NCBI RefSeq assembly: GCF_031932625.1
Contig: NZ_JAVSCK010000005.1
Span: forward strand, 186,001-250,000
Source: Hwangdonia seohaensis
Lineage (GTDB): Bacteria > Bacteroidota > Bacteroidia > Flavobacteriales > Flavobacteriaceae
DNA: 64,000 bases
Direction: 5' to 3'
Both the position numbers and the translations under genes were made by a program. Shown here in pieces: positions 55,188 to 64,000 of this stretch. The first letter of the stretch is position 1. The number at the start of each line of letters is the position of its first letter. Under the pieces are notes generated by a model. It was not told the DNA's origin. It was given only the letters and a program-made list of their open reading frames with translations, and did not search any database.

Positions 55188-58100
55188 ATGAAGACAACTA
55201 CTAAAAGCTTATTGTTTTTTCTGTTTTTTGTACCCATACTCATGTTTGGGCAAACGACACTTACAGGAACAGTAACCGAGCAATCAACCTCTATTCCGCT
55301 TCCAGGGGTGAACGTCGTTATTAAAAACACGACCACAGGAACGGCAACGGATTTTGATGGTAATTATCGAATTGAGGTTAACAACGGAGACATATTGGTA
55401 TTCTCTTATGTGGGCTATCAAACCATTGAAATTACCTATTCTGGGCAAGCCTCATTAAATGTTCAATTAAATGAAGATGCTGCCCAATTAAACGAAATTG
55501 TTATCATTGGTTATGGTACAACCACTAAAAAAGATGCTACGGGATCTGTGGAAGCCATTACTTCTGAGGACTTTACTAAAGGAAACATTGTTACACCAGA
55601 AAACCTATTAAGTGGTCGTGTAGCTGGTGTAAGCGTTACAACCAGTGGAGCACCGGGTTCGGGTTCTCAAATCAAAATTCGTGGTGGATCCTCCATTAAC
55701 GCATCAAACGATCCGCTTATCATTATTGATGGATTGCCTATTGATAATAATGGTGTTAACGGTTCCAGAGGTGTTTTGGCAAGTATTAACCCTAACGACA
55801 TTGATTCGTTCTCTGTTTTAAAGGATGCTTCGGCTACGGCCATTTATGGATCGAGAGCATCAAACGGTGTTATTATTATTGTAACCAAAAAAGGTAAATC
55901 TACCTTTAGCGCTACTTACGATGCCCAATACAGTTTTGGTGAACTAACGGACAGAGTAGATGTTTTTACTGGAAATGCTTACAGACAATTAGTGGCATCG
56001 CAACCTATAAACGGTACCACGCTTGATGAAAGCTTATTGGGTACAGCAAACACCAATTGGCAAGATGAAATTTTTAGAAATACCGTTTCAACTCAGCATA
56101 ATTTATCTATGCAAGGATCGCTTTTTAAAGTGTTGCCGGCAAGATTTTCATTTGGGGTTACCAATCAAGAAGGTGCTGTGTTAACATCAGAATTTGAAAG
56201 AAGAAACTTAAGCTTAGCCTTAAACCCTAGTTTTTTTGATGACCATTTAAAAATCAACTTGAACGCAAATTTATCATTTGAAGATAACCGATTTGGTGAT
56301 TCAGGGCAGATAGGCGCAGCGTTACGCTACGACCCTACGCAACCAGTTTACGATCCGTCGTCTCCATTTGGAGGTTTTTACCAACATATAGTTAGCGGTA
56401 ATTTGGCAAATGGAACAACAAACCCTGTTGCAGAATTACTACAAAGAAATAATACGGGAGACTCCAACAGATCTTACGGGAATTTGAATTTTGATTACAA
56501 ATTTCATTTCCTACCCGATTTAAGAGCGGTATTAAATATTGGTTTTGATGAAACAGAGGCTAAAATTATTGATTTTACCTCACTAAGTTCTCGTATACAG
56601 AATTTAGATAAAGTGAACTCGTCAAGAGGTTTTCAAAAAAGAACCAATAAATTACTTGATGGGTATTTAACCTATAATAAAACATTTGATAACATGCGCA
56701 CGGAATTTACCGTGGGTTATTCTTATCAAGAATTTACCAATGAAGGCAGCAATACTGGGAATGTTAGGGATGCCTTAAGTCTTCCAAGTACCTTTGCAGA
56801 CCCCGATGTGGTTTTAATCGGCTTTTTTGGTAGAGCCAATTTAACATTTCTTGATAAGTATTTATTAACCTTAACCTACAGACGAGATGGCACTTCGCGC
56901 TTTAGTAAAGACAACCAATGGGGCGATTTTCCAGCGGCAGCATTAGCGTGGAATTTAAGTGATGAAGATTTCTTAAAAGAATCTAAAACCATTTCTAGTT
57001 TAAAATTAAGAGCGGGTTACGGAATTACCGGACAACAAGCGTTTTTTGGTGCAAACGATATTTATTTAAACCGATACAGAGGTGGCGATTCTAATTCGCA
57101 ATACCAGTTTGATAATATTGTGATCCAATCGTTGATAGCCTCAGAAATTAACCCAGATTTAAAATGGGAAGAAACGGCAACCATGGAGTTTGGTATAGAT
57201 TACGGATTGTTTGATCAACGCGTTTCGGGCTCGTTGAACTTCTTCCAGAAAAATTCAACCGATTTATTGTTTACGGCCTCTGTGGCAGATGGTACTAACT
57301 TTTCAAACAGTATCATTCAAAACATTGGAGAGTTGCAAATTCAAGGTGTTGAGTTTTCTTTAAATGCCGATGTAGTTAAAAAAGACGATTTTACGGTAGA
57401 CTTTAACTTTAACGCTACTTTTTTAGATAGAGAAATTAAAGAGTTGGCTTTAGGTCAAGATGTAAGAACCGGTGGTATTTCTGGTGGTACCGGAAACAAC
57501 ATTCAATTGTTGAGAGAAGGATTTTCGCCTAATTCATTCAGCGTTTTTAAACAGTTATATGACAATTCAGGCAATCCTATTGAAGGTGCTTTTGTAGATT
57601 TAAATGGTGATAACGTTATTAACGACGACGACCGTTATTTAAAGGAAAACCCAGGAGCGGATGTTATTTTAGGATTTCAATCTAACATCAATTACAAAAA
57701 CCTGGATTTATCTTTCAACTTAAGAGCCAACTTAGGAAACTACGTTTATAATAACGTAAACTCTTCAAGAGCGCAATACGAGTTATTACAAGACAATGCG
57801 GTTTTAGGTAATGTACCAACATCGGTTTTGGAAACAGGATTCCAACGAACCTCTGATGTTATTATTTCGGATATTTATGTTGAAGACGCTTCATTCTTAA
57901 AAATGGATAACATAACTTTAGGATATACGTTTAGCAACATCTCTAAACATTTAAAAAGTTTAAGACTGTGGGGCGGTGTTCAAAACGTATTTACTATAAC
58001 CAATTATAGTGGATTAGACCCAGAAGTATTCAATGGAATAGATAACATTATTTACCCAAGATCGAGAACCATTTTAGCTGGAGCTAATTTTAAATTTTAA
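55188..58100 (+). CDS. susC: SusC-like TonB-dependent outer-membrane transporter
   Basis: The 970-residue protein has a signal peptide (FFLFFVPILMFGQ). A carboxypeptidase-regulatory-like domain spans about 24-105 (LTGTVTEQSTSIPLPGVNVV). The TonB-box/plug region has IVIIGYGTTTKKDATGSV and GSGSQIKIRGGSSINASNDP, followed by a long beta-barrel with an aromatic-ending C-terminus (TILAGANFKF). It imports oligosaccharides from the SusD lid using TonB energy. susD begins 12 bases later. Confidence 0.96.
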   Translation: MKTTTKSLLFFLFFVPILMFGQTTLTGTVTEQSTSIPLPGVNVVIKNTTTGTATDFDGNYRIEVNNGDILVFSYVGYQTIEITYSGQASLNVQLNEDAAQLNEIVIIGYGTTTKKDATGSVEAITSEDFTKGNIVTPENLLSGRVAGVSVTTSGAPGSGSQIKIRGGSSINASNDPLIIIDGLPIDNNGVNGSRGVLASINPNDIDSFSVLKDASATAIYGSRASNGVIIIVTKKGKSTFSATYDAQYSFGELTDRVDVFTGNAYRQLVASQPINGTTLDESLLGTANTNWQDEIFRNTVSTQHNLSMQGSLFKVLPARFSFGVTNQEGAVLTSEFERRNLSLALNPSFFDDHLKINLNANLSFEDNRFGDSGQIGAALRYDPTQPVYDPSSPFGGFYQHIVSGNLANGTTNPVAELLQRNNTGDSNRSYGNLNFDYKFHFLPDLRAVLNIGFDETEAKIIDFTSLSSRIQNLDKVNSSRGFQKRTNKLLDGYLTYNKTFDNMRTEFTVGYSYQEFTNEGSNTGNVRDALSLPSTFADPDVVLIGFFGRANLTFLDKYLLTLTYRRDGTSRFSKDNQWGDFPAAALAWNLSDEDFLKESKTISSLKLRAGYGITGQQAFFGANDIYLNRYRGGDSNSQYQFDNIVIQSLIASEINPDLKWEETATMEFGIDYGLFDQRVSGSLNFFQKNSTDLLFTASVADGTNFSNSIIQNIGELQIQGVEFSLNADVVKKDDFTVDFNFNATFLDREIKELALGQDVRTGGISGGTGNNIQLLREGFSPNSFSVFKQLYDNSGNPIEGAFVDLNGDNVINDDDRYLKENPGADVILGFQSNINYKNLDLSFNLRANLGNYVYNNVNSSRAQYELLQDNAVLGNVPTSVLETGFQRTSDVIISDIYVEDASFLKMDNITLGYTFSNISKHLKSLRLWGGVQNVFTITNYSGLDPEVFNGIDNIIYPRSRTILAGANFKF

Positions 58101-58111
58101 AAAAAACAACT

Positions 58112-59713
58112 ATGAAAACAAGATTTAAAATATACAAAACAATTGGGCTTATAGGTCTTTTTATCGTGGCACTTACATCGTGTACCGATGACTTGAATAT
58201 TACACCTAATGACGATCAAACCACACTTAGCGAAGATCTTTTTAAAGATGAGGCCGCCTACAAACAAGTATTGGCAGGTGTTTACGCTAATTTGGCTTTA
58301 ACAGGAACCGATGGTGCAGGAAACTCAAACCTTAAAAACATTGATGCGGGAACGAGTCAATTTGGACGTGTACTTTTATATGTACAAACCCTGTCGGCAG
58401 ACCAAATGATTTGGTCTTACGAAAACGACCCGGGCACCAGGGAAATCCAAAGAAACTTATGGACGGCGCAAAACCCATTGTTATTGGGTATGTTTAGTAG
58501 AGCACACCTTTCAATCGCCTTGGCAAACAACTTTTTAAGAGAAACCACGCCTGAGAAATTAGACGCGAGAAGTGTGTCTACAGCTGTTAGAAACGAAATG
58601 CCAGCATATAGAGCAGAAGCAAGATTAATGCGAGCTATGGCTTATTATTACATGATGGATATTTTCGGAAAAGCAAATTTTGCAGACGAAACAACGCCTA
58701 TTAACTCGCAACCAGACGTATATGAAAGACCTGAATTATTTTCTTTTATTGAAAGCGAATTATTAGCAATTGATGCAGATTTGGTTGATGCAAAACAAAA
58801 CGAATACGGCAGAGCAGATAAAGCTGTTGCTTATATGATTTTGGCTAAAATGTATTTGAATGCACAAGTTTATATTAATGCAGATCGATATGCGGATTGC
58901 CTAAGCTATTGCGAAAAAATAATTGGAAGTGGCTATACGTTAGCGAACAATTACCTCCACAATTTTATGGCAGACAACAATACAAATTCTGCTGTAAACG
59001 AAATTATTTTCCCTATTATCTCAGACGGATTCACAACTCAAAACTATGGACCTACCACGGTAATGATTAATGGTTCGGTTGGTAGTTTAGAAGTAAATGG
59101 TTCAGAAGTTGGCGTTAGTGCTGGCGGATGGGGCGGCGCGCTTAGAGTTAGAAAGCAATTTGTAGAATTGTTTGATGGTTCGTTTAACACAGATACCAGA
59201 AACACGATTATTTCTGAAGGCAGACCTGTTGATATTGACGATATATCCGATAAAGATTCAGGGTACATTATTCAAAAATATTCAAATGCCACGTCAACGG
59301 GCGGTTTTGGGGTCGATCAAACTTTTGTTGATACCGATTTCCCATTGTTCAGATTGGCCGATGTATATTTAATGTATGCCGAAGCCCATTTAAGAGGTGG
59401 CGGTGGCAGCTTAACCACGGCGCTTGATTATGTAAATGCATTGAGAACCAGAGCAAATAACCCAAATACGGTTGCTGCAAACGATTTAACTTTAGATTTT
59501 ATTCTGGACGAAAGAGCTAGAGAACTGCATTGGGAAGCCCATAGAAGGCAAGATTTAATTCGATACAATAAATTTACTGGTGGTAATTACAATTGGGCTT
59601 GGAAGGGCAACGGAAGCAATGGTATTTCGTTACCGGCACATTTTAAAGTGTATCCTATTCCAACAGCAAGTATGGCTGCAAATCCTAATCTTACTCAAAA
59701 CGAAGGATATTAA
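58112..59713 (+). CDS. susD: SusD-like starch-binding outer-membrane lipoprotein
   Basis: The 533-residue lipoprotein (lipobox VALTS-C, Cys24) has the SusD N-terminal region ITPNDDQTTLSEDLFKDEAA and the TPR-like helices RAEARLMRAMAYYYMMDIFG. The C-terminal part ends with LDFILDERARELHWEAHRRQ, DLIRYNKFTGG and YPIPTASMAANPNLTQNEGY. It forms the hinged lid on SusC and binds alpha-glucan chains at the surface. Confidence 0.95.
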   Translation: MKTRFKIYKTIGLIGLFIVALTSCTDDLNITPNDDQTTLSEDLFKDEAAYKQVLAGVYANLALTGTDGAGNSNLKNIDAGTSQFGRVLLYVQTLSADQMIWSYENDPGTREIQRNLWTAQNPLLLGMFSRAHLSIALANNFLRETTPEKLDARSVSTAVRNEMPAYRAEARLMRAMAYYYMMDIFGKANFADETTPINSQPDVYERPELFSFIESELLAIDADLVDAKQNEYGRADKAVAYMILAKMYLNAQVYINADRYADCLSYCEKIIGSGYTLANNYLHNFMADNNTNSAVNEIIFPIISDGFTTQNYGPTTVMINGSVGSLEVNGSEVGVSAGGWGGALRVRKQFVELFDGSFNTDTRNTIISEGRPVDIDDISDKDSGYIIQKYSNATSTGGFGVDQTFVDTDFPLFRLADVYLMYAEAHLRGGGGSLTTALDYVNALRTRANNPNTVAANDLTLDFILDERARELHWEAHRRQDLIRYNKFTGGNYNWAWKGNGSNGISLPAHFKVYPIPTASMAANPNLTQNEGY

Positions 59714-59734
59714 AATTAAAAACAAATTAAGACG

Positions 59735-60862
59735 ATGAAAAAAAATAAAATACTTTCAGCAGTTAGCATTATTGGTTTAGTTTTTCTATTCCTAAGTTCT
59801 TGCGACGATACTACTGACACATTCCAAATATCGGCTCCAACGGCGCCCATATTGGCAGATTTGAATTTTACCAGCATAGAGCTGGATGCCGTAAACACCT
59901 CTAATCCTGCACTAACATTAAATTGGGTAGAATCAGATTACGGACAACAAACGGCTGTAAATTACGCCATTCAGTTTGCTAACGACGAAGGGTTTACAAA
60001 CCCGGTAACCGCAGCATCGATAACAGGACAAAGCGCACTTACATTATCTATAAGCGAAATTAATGCCGCAGCGGGTAATGCCGGTTTAAATCCTTTTGAA
60101 TGGGCCACTTTATACACAAGAGTTGTGGCATCATTAGGATCGCAAAACAGCGAGCCCATAAACTCCAACACACTTCAATTTGAGGTGTACCCATATTTCA
60201 ACTACGTGTTTAACGACTATTATTTAGTTGGAAACGGCACAGCGCCGGGGTGGAATAACAATGCTAACAACCCACCTTTATTTAGAGACGAGTCGAATCC
60301 AAATCTTTTTTACTACACCGGATATTTTGCAAAACCAGGTGGATTTGATGAAGGCCGATTTAAAGTTTTGGAATCAAGAGGCTTATGGCAACCGCAATGG
60401 GGTGTTACAGAAAATGAAGGGAGCGACACGCCAAAAACCGAAGGAGATATTGCCGGAAACCCCGGAACACAATCTAACGACCCCGGACGTTTTGGTGTAC
60501 CAGAAACAGGGTTCTATACCTTTACCATAGATTTTTCAACAAAAAAATACACCACGCTGCCTTTTGATGCTTCGGGAATTACAAGTCCTGTAACTTTATC
60601 AATTCAAGGCTCTAGCGTAGCAACAACAGCTATGACACCTTTAGCTTTTGATGGGCATATTTGGTATGCATCAGGGTTACGATTAACACCTGGAGACGTT
60701 ACGTTTATTACAGACGGAGGCGCAACATGGGGTAGCACAACTTCTTTTTCGGGGGTAGCTACAGTTGGCGGCGGATCTATTCCTGTAATTGTTGAAGACG
60801 ATTACGATGTTTGGTTTAACGATTTAACGGGTCGTTATATCCTCATTCCGTTGAATTTATAA
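59735..60862 (+). CDS. susE: SusE-like surface glycan-binding lipoprotein
   Basis: The 375-residue lipoprotein (lipobox LFLSS-C, Cys23) begins with a SusE-type Ig-like domain (TLNWVESDYGQQTAVNYAIQ, FANDEGF). Two starch-binding-type domains follow, with YLVGNGTAPGWNNNANNPPL and WQPQWGV in the first and SSVATTAMTPLAFDGHIWYA in the second. Tryptophans in these modules normally stack on glucose rings. It follows susD by 21 bases. Confidence 0.85.
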   Translation: MKKNKILSAVSIIGLVFLFLSSCDDTTDTFQISAPTAPILADLNFTSIELDAVNTSNPALTLNWVESDYGQQTAVNYAIQFANDEGFTNPVTAASITGQSALTLSISEINAAAGNAGLNPFEWATLYTRVVASLGSQNSEPINSNTLQFEVYPYFNYVFNDYYLVGNGTAPGWNNNANNPPLFRDESNPNLFYYTGYFAKPGGFDEGRFKVLESRGLWQPQWGVTENEGSDTPKTEGDIAGNPGTQSNDPGRFGVPETGFYTFTIDFSTKKYTTLPFDASGITSPVTLSIQGSSVATTAMTPLAFDGHIWYASGLRLTPGDVTFITDGGATWGSTTSFSGVATVGGGSIPVIVEDDYDVWFNDLTGRYILIPLNL

Positions 60863-60879
60863 TCATAAAAAAAATAGAT

Positions 60880-62556
60880 ATGAATTTATATATTAAAAAA
60901 ATAAGCTTTCTTTTACTGTCATTTGCCTTTTTGTTCACAGCTTGTGAAACCGAAGAAAGCCTTACGATAACAACCCCGGAAGCCAAATTTGTTTTAAACA
61001 CACCGGGTATTAGTACCGTGTTTTTAAATTTCGCTTTACCGGACAATCCAGCATTTACCATTTCATGGAATGATGAGGTAACTGGTGGGGGCACTTATAA
61101 TGTAGAAATGTCTACAGACGAAGCTTTTACGGCTCCGGTTACTCTGGGAACGACTGATTCCAGTAACTTTTCAATGACGGTTGCCGATTTTAACAATGCT
61201 ATTGCTAGCGCAGGCGTAAGCACTTTTAAAGATGTTGCCATTTACATGAGGGTTTCGGCTGGAAGCCAGCTTTCCAACAACATTTTACTTTTGGTTACAA
61301 CCTATCCGGTTAATGCGCCAGAGATAAATAATGTAAATAACGGAGATGCTTTTGTGTTATCGCTAGACAATAACGATGTAACTGCCTTAACAGTAGAATG
61401 GGATGATCCTATTTTATATTCTTCATTAAATCAAGATGTTAGTTATGTTTTAGAAGGCGCAACGGCAGGTACCGATTTTGCAATGCCCATTGAAGCTGGT
61501 AATGTTACTAATCATAATGCCATAGCACTAACAAACGCGCAATTAAACGCCTTGGCTATACAAAGTGGCATTGCCGTAGATGCTACTGGAAATGTAGATT
61601 TAAGAGTAAGGGCAACGATTACCGATAGTGCTTCTGGTTCTGTTTTAGAAAGAATTTCATCAACGGTTACCATTTCTGTAACTACTTATTTAACCGTATT
61701 GGATTTATCAACAAACTGGGGCGTTGTAGGTGCCGTAACTGGTTGGGGAGGTTCACCGGATTTACCGTTCTGGACCACAGATGTTGATGGTGTCTTAGTG
61801 GCCTATGTTACGCTACCAACTGGTGAAATTAAGTTTAGAGAAAACATGGATTGGGCAAACAATTATGGTGATAATGATGCAGACGGAACGCTTGATGACG
61901 GTGGTGCAAACATTAATATTACAACCGCAGGCTCGTACAAAATCACTATGGATTTAAACAACCTAACTTATACCATTGAAAGCTTTTCATTAGGTATTGT
62001 AGGTGGTGCCTATAACGAATGGGGCGCAACACCGGATTTTATGTTGGAATACGATCAATATTCTGATGTGTTTAGAGGTATTGTAACTCTAATTGACGGT
62101 GAGATGAAATTTAGAATGAACAACGATTGGGGCACCAATTGGGGTGATGATGGTGTAGATGGTACTTTGGAAGAAGGTGGAGCAAACATAGTTGTAGCTG
62201 CTGGTATTTATATTGCCACTGTAAACATGAATGATTTAACGTACACTTTAGAACCCATAGATTATGTTTGGGGATTAGTTGGTGGTGCCTATAATGAATG
62301 GGGCGCAACTCCAGATGCTCAATTTACAAGAGATTGGTCACGACCATTCAATGATATTTGGATTCTTAACGATGTGACTTTAATTGATGGCGAATACAAA
62401 TTTAGAGCCAATAACGATTGGGGCGTAAATTATGGAGACGATGGAGGAGATGGCGTTTTAGAAGCCGGAGGTGCTAACCTTGTTACAACCGCAGGAACAT
62501 ATTCTTTTGTGCTGGATTTCTCAGACCCTGCAAACCCAACGTATACTAAGAATTAG
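60880..62556 (+). CDS. SusE/SusF-like lipoprotein with three tandem glycan-binding repeats
   Basis: The 558-residue lipoprotein (lipobox FLFTA-C, Cys22) has a SusE-type N-terminal domain and a second Ig-like domain. Three repeats of about 92 residues then start near 279, 371 and 464: WGVVGAVTGWGGSPDLPFW; LGIVGGAYNEWGATPDFML; WGLVGGAYNEWGATPDAQF. Each continues with GExKFRxNxDWxxNxGDxxxDGxLxxGGAN. Repeats 2 and 3 are nearly identical in DNA at their start, suggesting recent duplication. The repeats likely bind starch chains cooperatively. Confidence 0.85.
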   Translation: MNLYIKKISFLLLSFAFLFTACETEESLTITTPEAKFVLNTPGISTVFLNFALPDNPAFTISWNDEVTGGGTYNVEMSTDEAFTAPVTLGTTDSSNFSMTVADFNNAIASAGVSTFKDVAIYMRVSAGSQLSNNILLLVTTYPVNAPEINNVNNGDAFVLSLDNNDVTALTVEWDDPILYSSLNQDVSYVLEGATAGTDFAMPIEAGNVTNHNAIALTNAQLNALAIQSGIAVDATGNVDLRVRATITDSASGSVLERISSTVTISVTTYLTVLDLSTNWGVVGAVTGWGGSPDLPFWTTDVDGVLVAYVTLPTGEIKFRENMDWANNYGDNDADGTLDDGGANINITTAGSYKITMDLNNLTYTIESFSLGIVGGAYNEWGATPDFMLEYDQYSDVFRGIVTLIDGEMKFRMNNDWGTNWGDDGVDGTLEEGGANIVVAAGIYIATVNMNDLTYTLEPIDYVWGLVGGAYNEWGATPDAQFTRDWSRPFNDIWILNDVTLIDGEYKFRANNDWGVNYGDDGGDGVLEAGGANLVTTAGTYSFVLDFSDPANPTYTKN

Positions 62557-62571
62557 ATTTATTTTATACTT

Positions 62572-62604
62572 AAAAAAAGGCTGATGTATATCAGCCTTTT
62601 TTTT
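62572..62604 (+). terminator. Rho-independent terminator after the SusF-like gene
   Basis: AAAAAAAGGCTGAT (62572-62585) pairs perfectly with ATCAGCCTTTTTTT (62590-62603) around a GTAT loop, with a run of eight Ts. It lies 16 bases after the stop codon and 19 before the next start. The final amylase may therefore be expressed at a lower level or from read-through. Confidence 0.85.
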
Positions 62605-62622
62605 CCTAAAACAAAATAGATA

Positions 62623-64000
62623 ATGAAAAAACTACTATACTCATTTTTTTTATTCATTACGGTATTAACACAGGCTCAAGTGGTTACTACATCGCCTGTA
62701 ATACCAACAGCTTCCGATATTATAACTATTACATTTGATGCAACCGGAACGGAATTGGACGGTTACACCGGAGATGTATATGCACATACGGGTTTGCTCA
62801 CTTCTGCATCGGCAAATAATACCGATTGGAAACACGTTATCGGTTCTTGGGGAAATAATACCAATCAGCCACAATTAACACCTACAGGCACAAACACTTA
62901 TCAATTGGTAATTACGCCTGATATCCCAACTTTTTATAACTCTGGTTCATCAACCGTAACCGATATTGCTATTGTTTTTAGAAACAGTACTGGAACTGCA
63001 CAATCAAGACCCGATATTTTTATTCCCATTTATGCGGCTGGTTTAAATGTTAGCATTACCAATCCTTCAGATGAATCGGTTTTTGATTTGAACGATAATA
63101 TTACCATAAGCGCAGAATCTAGTATAAATGCAGATTTAGAATTAAAGGTAAATAACGTTTCCGAACAAACAGCAACAAACACCACTACAATTTCCAAATC
63201 TTATACATTTATTTCAACAGGAAATTATACCATTGAAGCCATTGCAACCGAAAACAGCGAGACTAAAACAGAGCAAATTTCGGTTTATGTAAAAACACCT
63301 ACTCAAAACGAAACCTTACCAACTGGCTTAAAAAATGGTTTTAACGATAATGGCGATGGCACCGTAACATTTGTTTTACAAGCGCCACTAAAAAGCGATG
63401 TTTTTTTAATTGGTGGATTTAACAATTGGACGCTCAACCAGGCTTATCAAATGAAAAAAGACGGCGATACGTTTTGGTTAACCGTAAATGGTTTAGATCC
63501 CAATACCGAATATGCCTATCAATATTTCATAGATTATAGTATAAAGGTTGCCGATCCTTATTCAATAAAGATACTTGACCCTGATAACGATCAGTATATA
63601 TCAAACACAACATACCCGAACTTAATGGCATATCCAACGGGAGAAACCACGGGAATTGTTTCTACCTTTAAAATAAATGAAACAGAATATGTTTGGCAAA
63701 ACACAACATTTACACGGCCCAACAAAGAAAACATTATTATATATGAAATGCTTTTGCGGGATTTCACAGAAAGCAGTTCGTATCAAGATGCCATAACACA
63801 CTTAGATTATTTACAAAACCTAGGTGTAAATGCCATAGAACTAATGCCAATTAACGAATTTGAAGGCAACATAAGTTGGGGTTACAACCCATCTTTTTAC
63901 ATGGCATTAGATAAAGCTTATGGTACAGCAAACGATTTAAAAGCATTTGTTGATGCCTGCCACCAACGCGGTATGGCCGTAATTACAGATGTTGTTTTTA
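62623..64000 (+). CDS. Secreted GH13 amylase with N-terminal CBM48-like domain, 3' partial
   Basis: The frame is open from ATG 62623 to the window end (459 residues seen). A signal peptide (LLYSFFLFITVLTQAQ) is followed by two beta domains (about 20-225). A CBM48-like module sits at about 245-320 (VTFVLQAPLKSDVFLIGGFN, NWTLNQAYQMKK, YAYQYFIDYSIKVADPYS). The start of a GH13 barrel follows (IIIYEMLLRDFTESSSYQDA, LQNLGVNAIELMPINEFEGN, SWGYNPSFYMALDKAYGT). Region I (ITDVVF) is reached at the very end, so catalytic residues lie outside. The C-terminus may carry a type IX sorting domain, which cannot be seen here. Confidence 0.9.
   Translation, partial: MKKLLYSFFLFITVLTQAQVVTTSPVIPTASDIITITFDATGTELDGYTGDVYAHTGLLTSASANNTDWKHVIGSWGNNTNQPQLTPTGTNTYQLVITPDIPTFYNSGSSTVTDIAIVFRNSTGTAQSRPDIFIPIYAAGLNVSITNPSDESVFDLNDNITISAESSINADLELKVNNVSEQTATNTTTISKSYTFISTGNYTIEAIATENSETKTEQISVYVKTPTQNETLPTGLKNGFNDNGDGTVTFVLQAPLKSDVFLIGGFNNWTLNQAYQMKKDGDTFWLTVNGLDPNTEYAYQYFIDYSIKVADPYSIKILDPDNDQYISNTTYPNLMAYPTGETTGIVSTFKINETEYVWQNTTFTRPNKENIIIYEMLLRDFTESSSYQDAITHLDYLQNLGVNAIELMPINEFEGNISWGYNPSFYMALDKAYGTANDLKAFVDACHQRGMAVITDVVF

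Overview
The window looks like chromosomal DNA from a marine-type member of the Flavobacteriaceae (phylum Bacteroidota). The evidence is the AT-rich sequence, the SusC/SusD outer-membrane pair, many lipoproteins with short lipoboxes, GH97 and GH65 enzymes in a starch locus, TTTG-N20-TAnnTTTG-like promoter candidates, and intergenic palindromes and TIR-bounded repeats of a kind I associate with flavobacterial genomes. No rRNA, tRNA or CRISPR array was seen.

Region 1 (1-8440, all + strand) is a block of accessory genes next to an injection system. It holds a CHAT-domain cysteine protease homologue (5' end outside the window), a peptidoglycan-binding plus L,D-transpeptidase-like protein, two small lipoproteins, an FAD-linked oxidase, an anchored coiled-coil protein, a CsgG/FlgO-like exported protein and a patatin-like lipase.

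Region 2 (8720-39142, + strand, one tightly packed run of about 30 kb) is a complete extracellular contractile injection system (eCIS; Afp/PVC/MAC/AlgoCIS class). It encodes a DUF4255 (Pvc16-like) terminator, an unknown 274-aa protein, one sheath, two tube proteins, a 53-aa DUF5908 protein missed by length-filtered gene calling, a LysM hub-adaptor, a VgrG-like spike, a PAAR tip, gp25, gpJ-like and Afp12-like baseplate proteins, a 1317-aa PKD protein, the CIS tape-measure protein, and an AAA+ ATPase at the far end. Between the tape measure and the ATPase lie three DUF4157 (eCIS core domain) cargo candidates. Each has a different C-terminus: a second HExxH metalloprotease-like site; an HELCGH motif with an OmpA-like peptidoglycan-binding domain; and a large amphipathic/hydrophobic protein ending in a putative His-Asn nuclease. 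The third overlaps by ATGA a gene for a tandem SUKH (SMI1/KNR4) immunity-like protein. That arrangement suggests an eCIS cargo toxic to bacteria, and is the most unusual thing here. A PAS-LuxR regulator follows at 39372.

A degenerate 131-bp TIR-bounded repeat (40101-40231) separates this from Region 3 (40246-64000), a starch/maltodextrin utilisation locus. On the - strand: LacI regulator, SLC45-like MFS sugar transporter, beta-phosphoglucomutase, GH65 phosphorylase, GH97, a SusA-like GH13, a starch-binding-domain esterase and two lipoprotein GH13 amylases. On the + strand, divergent from lacI: susC, susD, two SusE/SusF-type binding lipoproteins and a further GH13 that runs off the window. A perfect CGAAAACGTTTTCG palindrome between lacI and susC is the likely operator. 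The pathway reads: surface binding and cutting, SusC import, periplasmic GH13/GH97 trimming, MFS uptake of maltose, phosphorolysis by GH65, then beta-glucose-1-phosphate to glucose-6-phosphate by PgmB.
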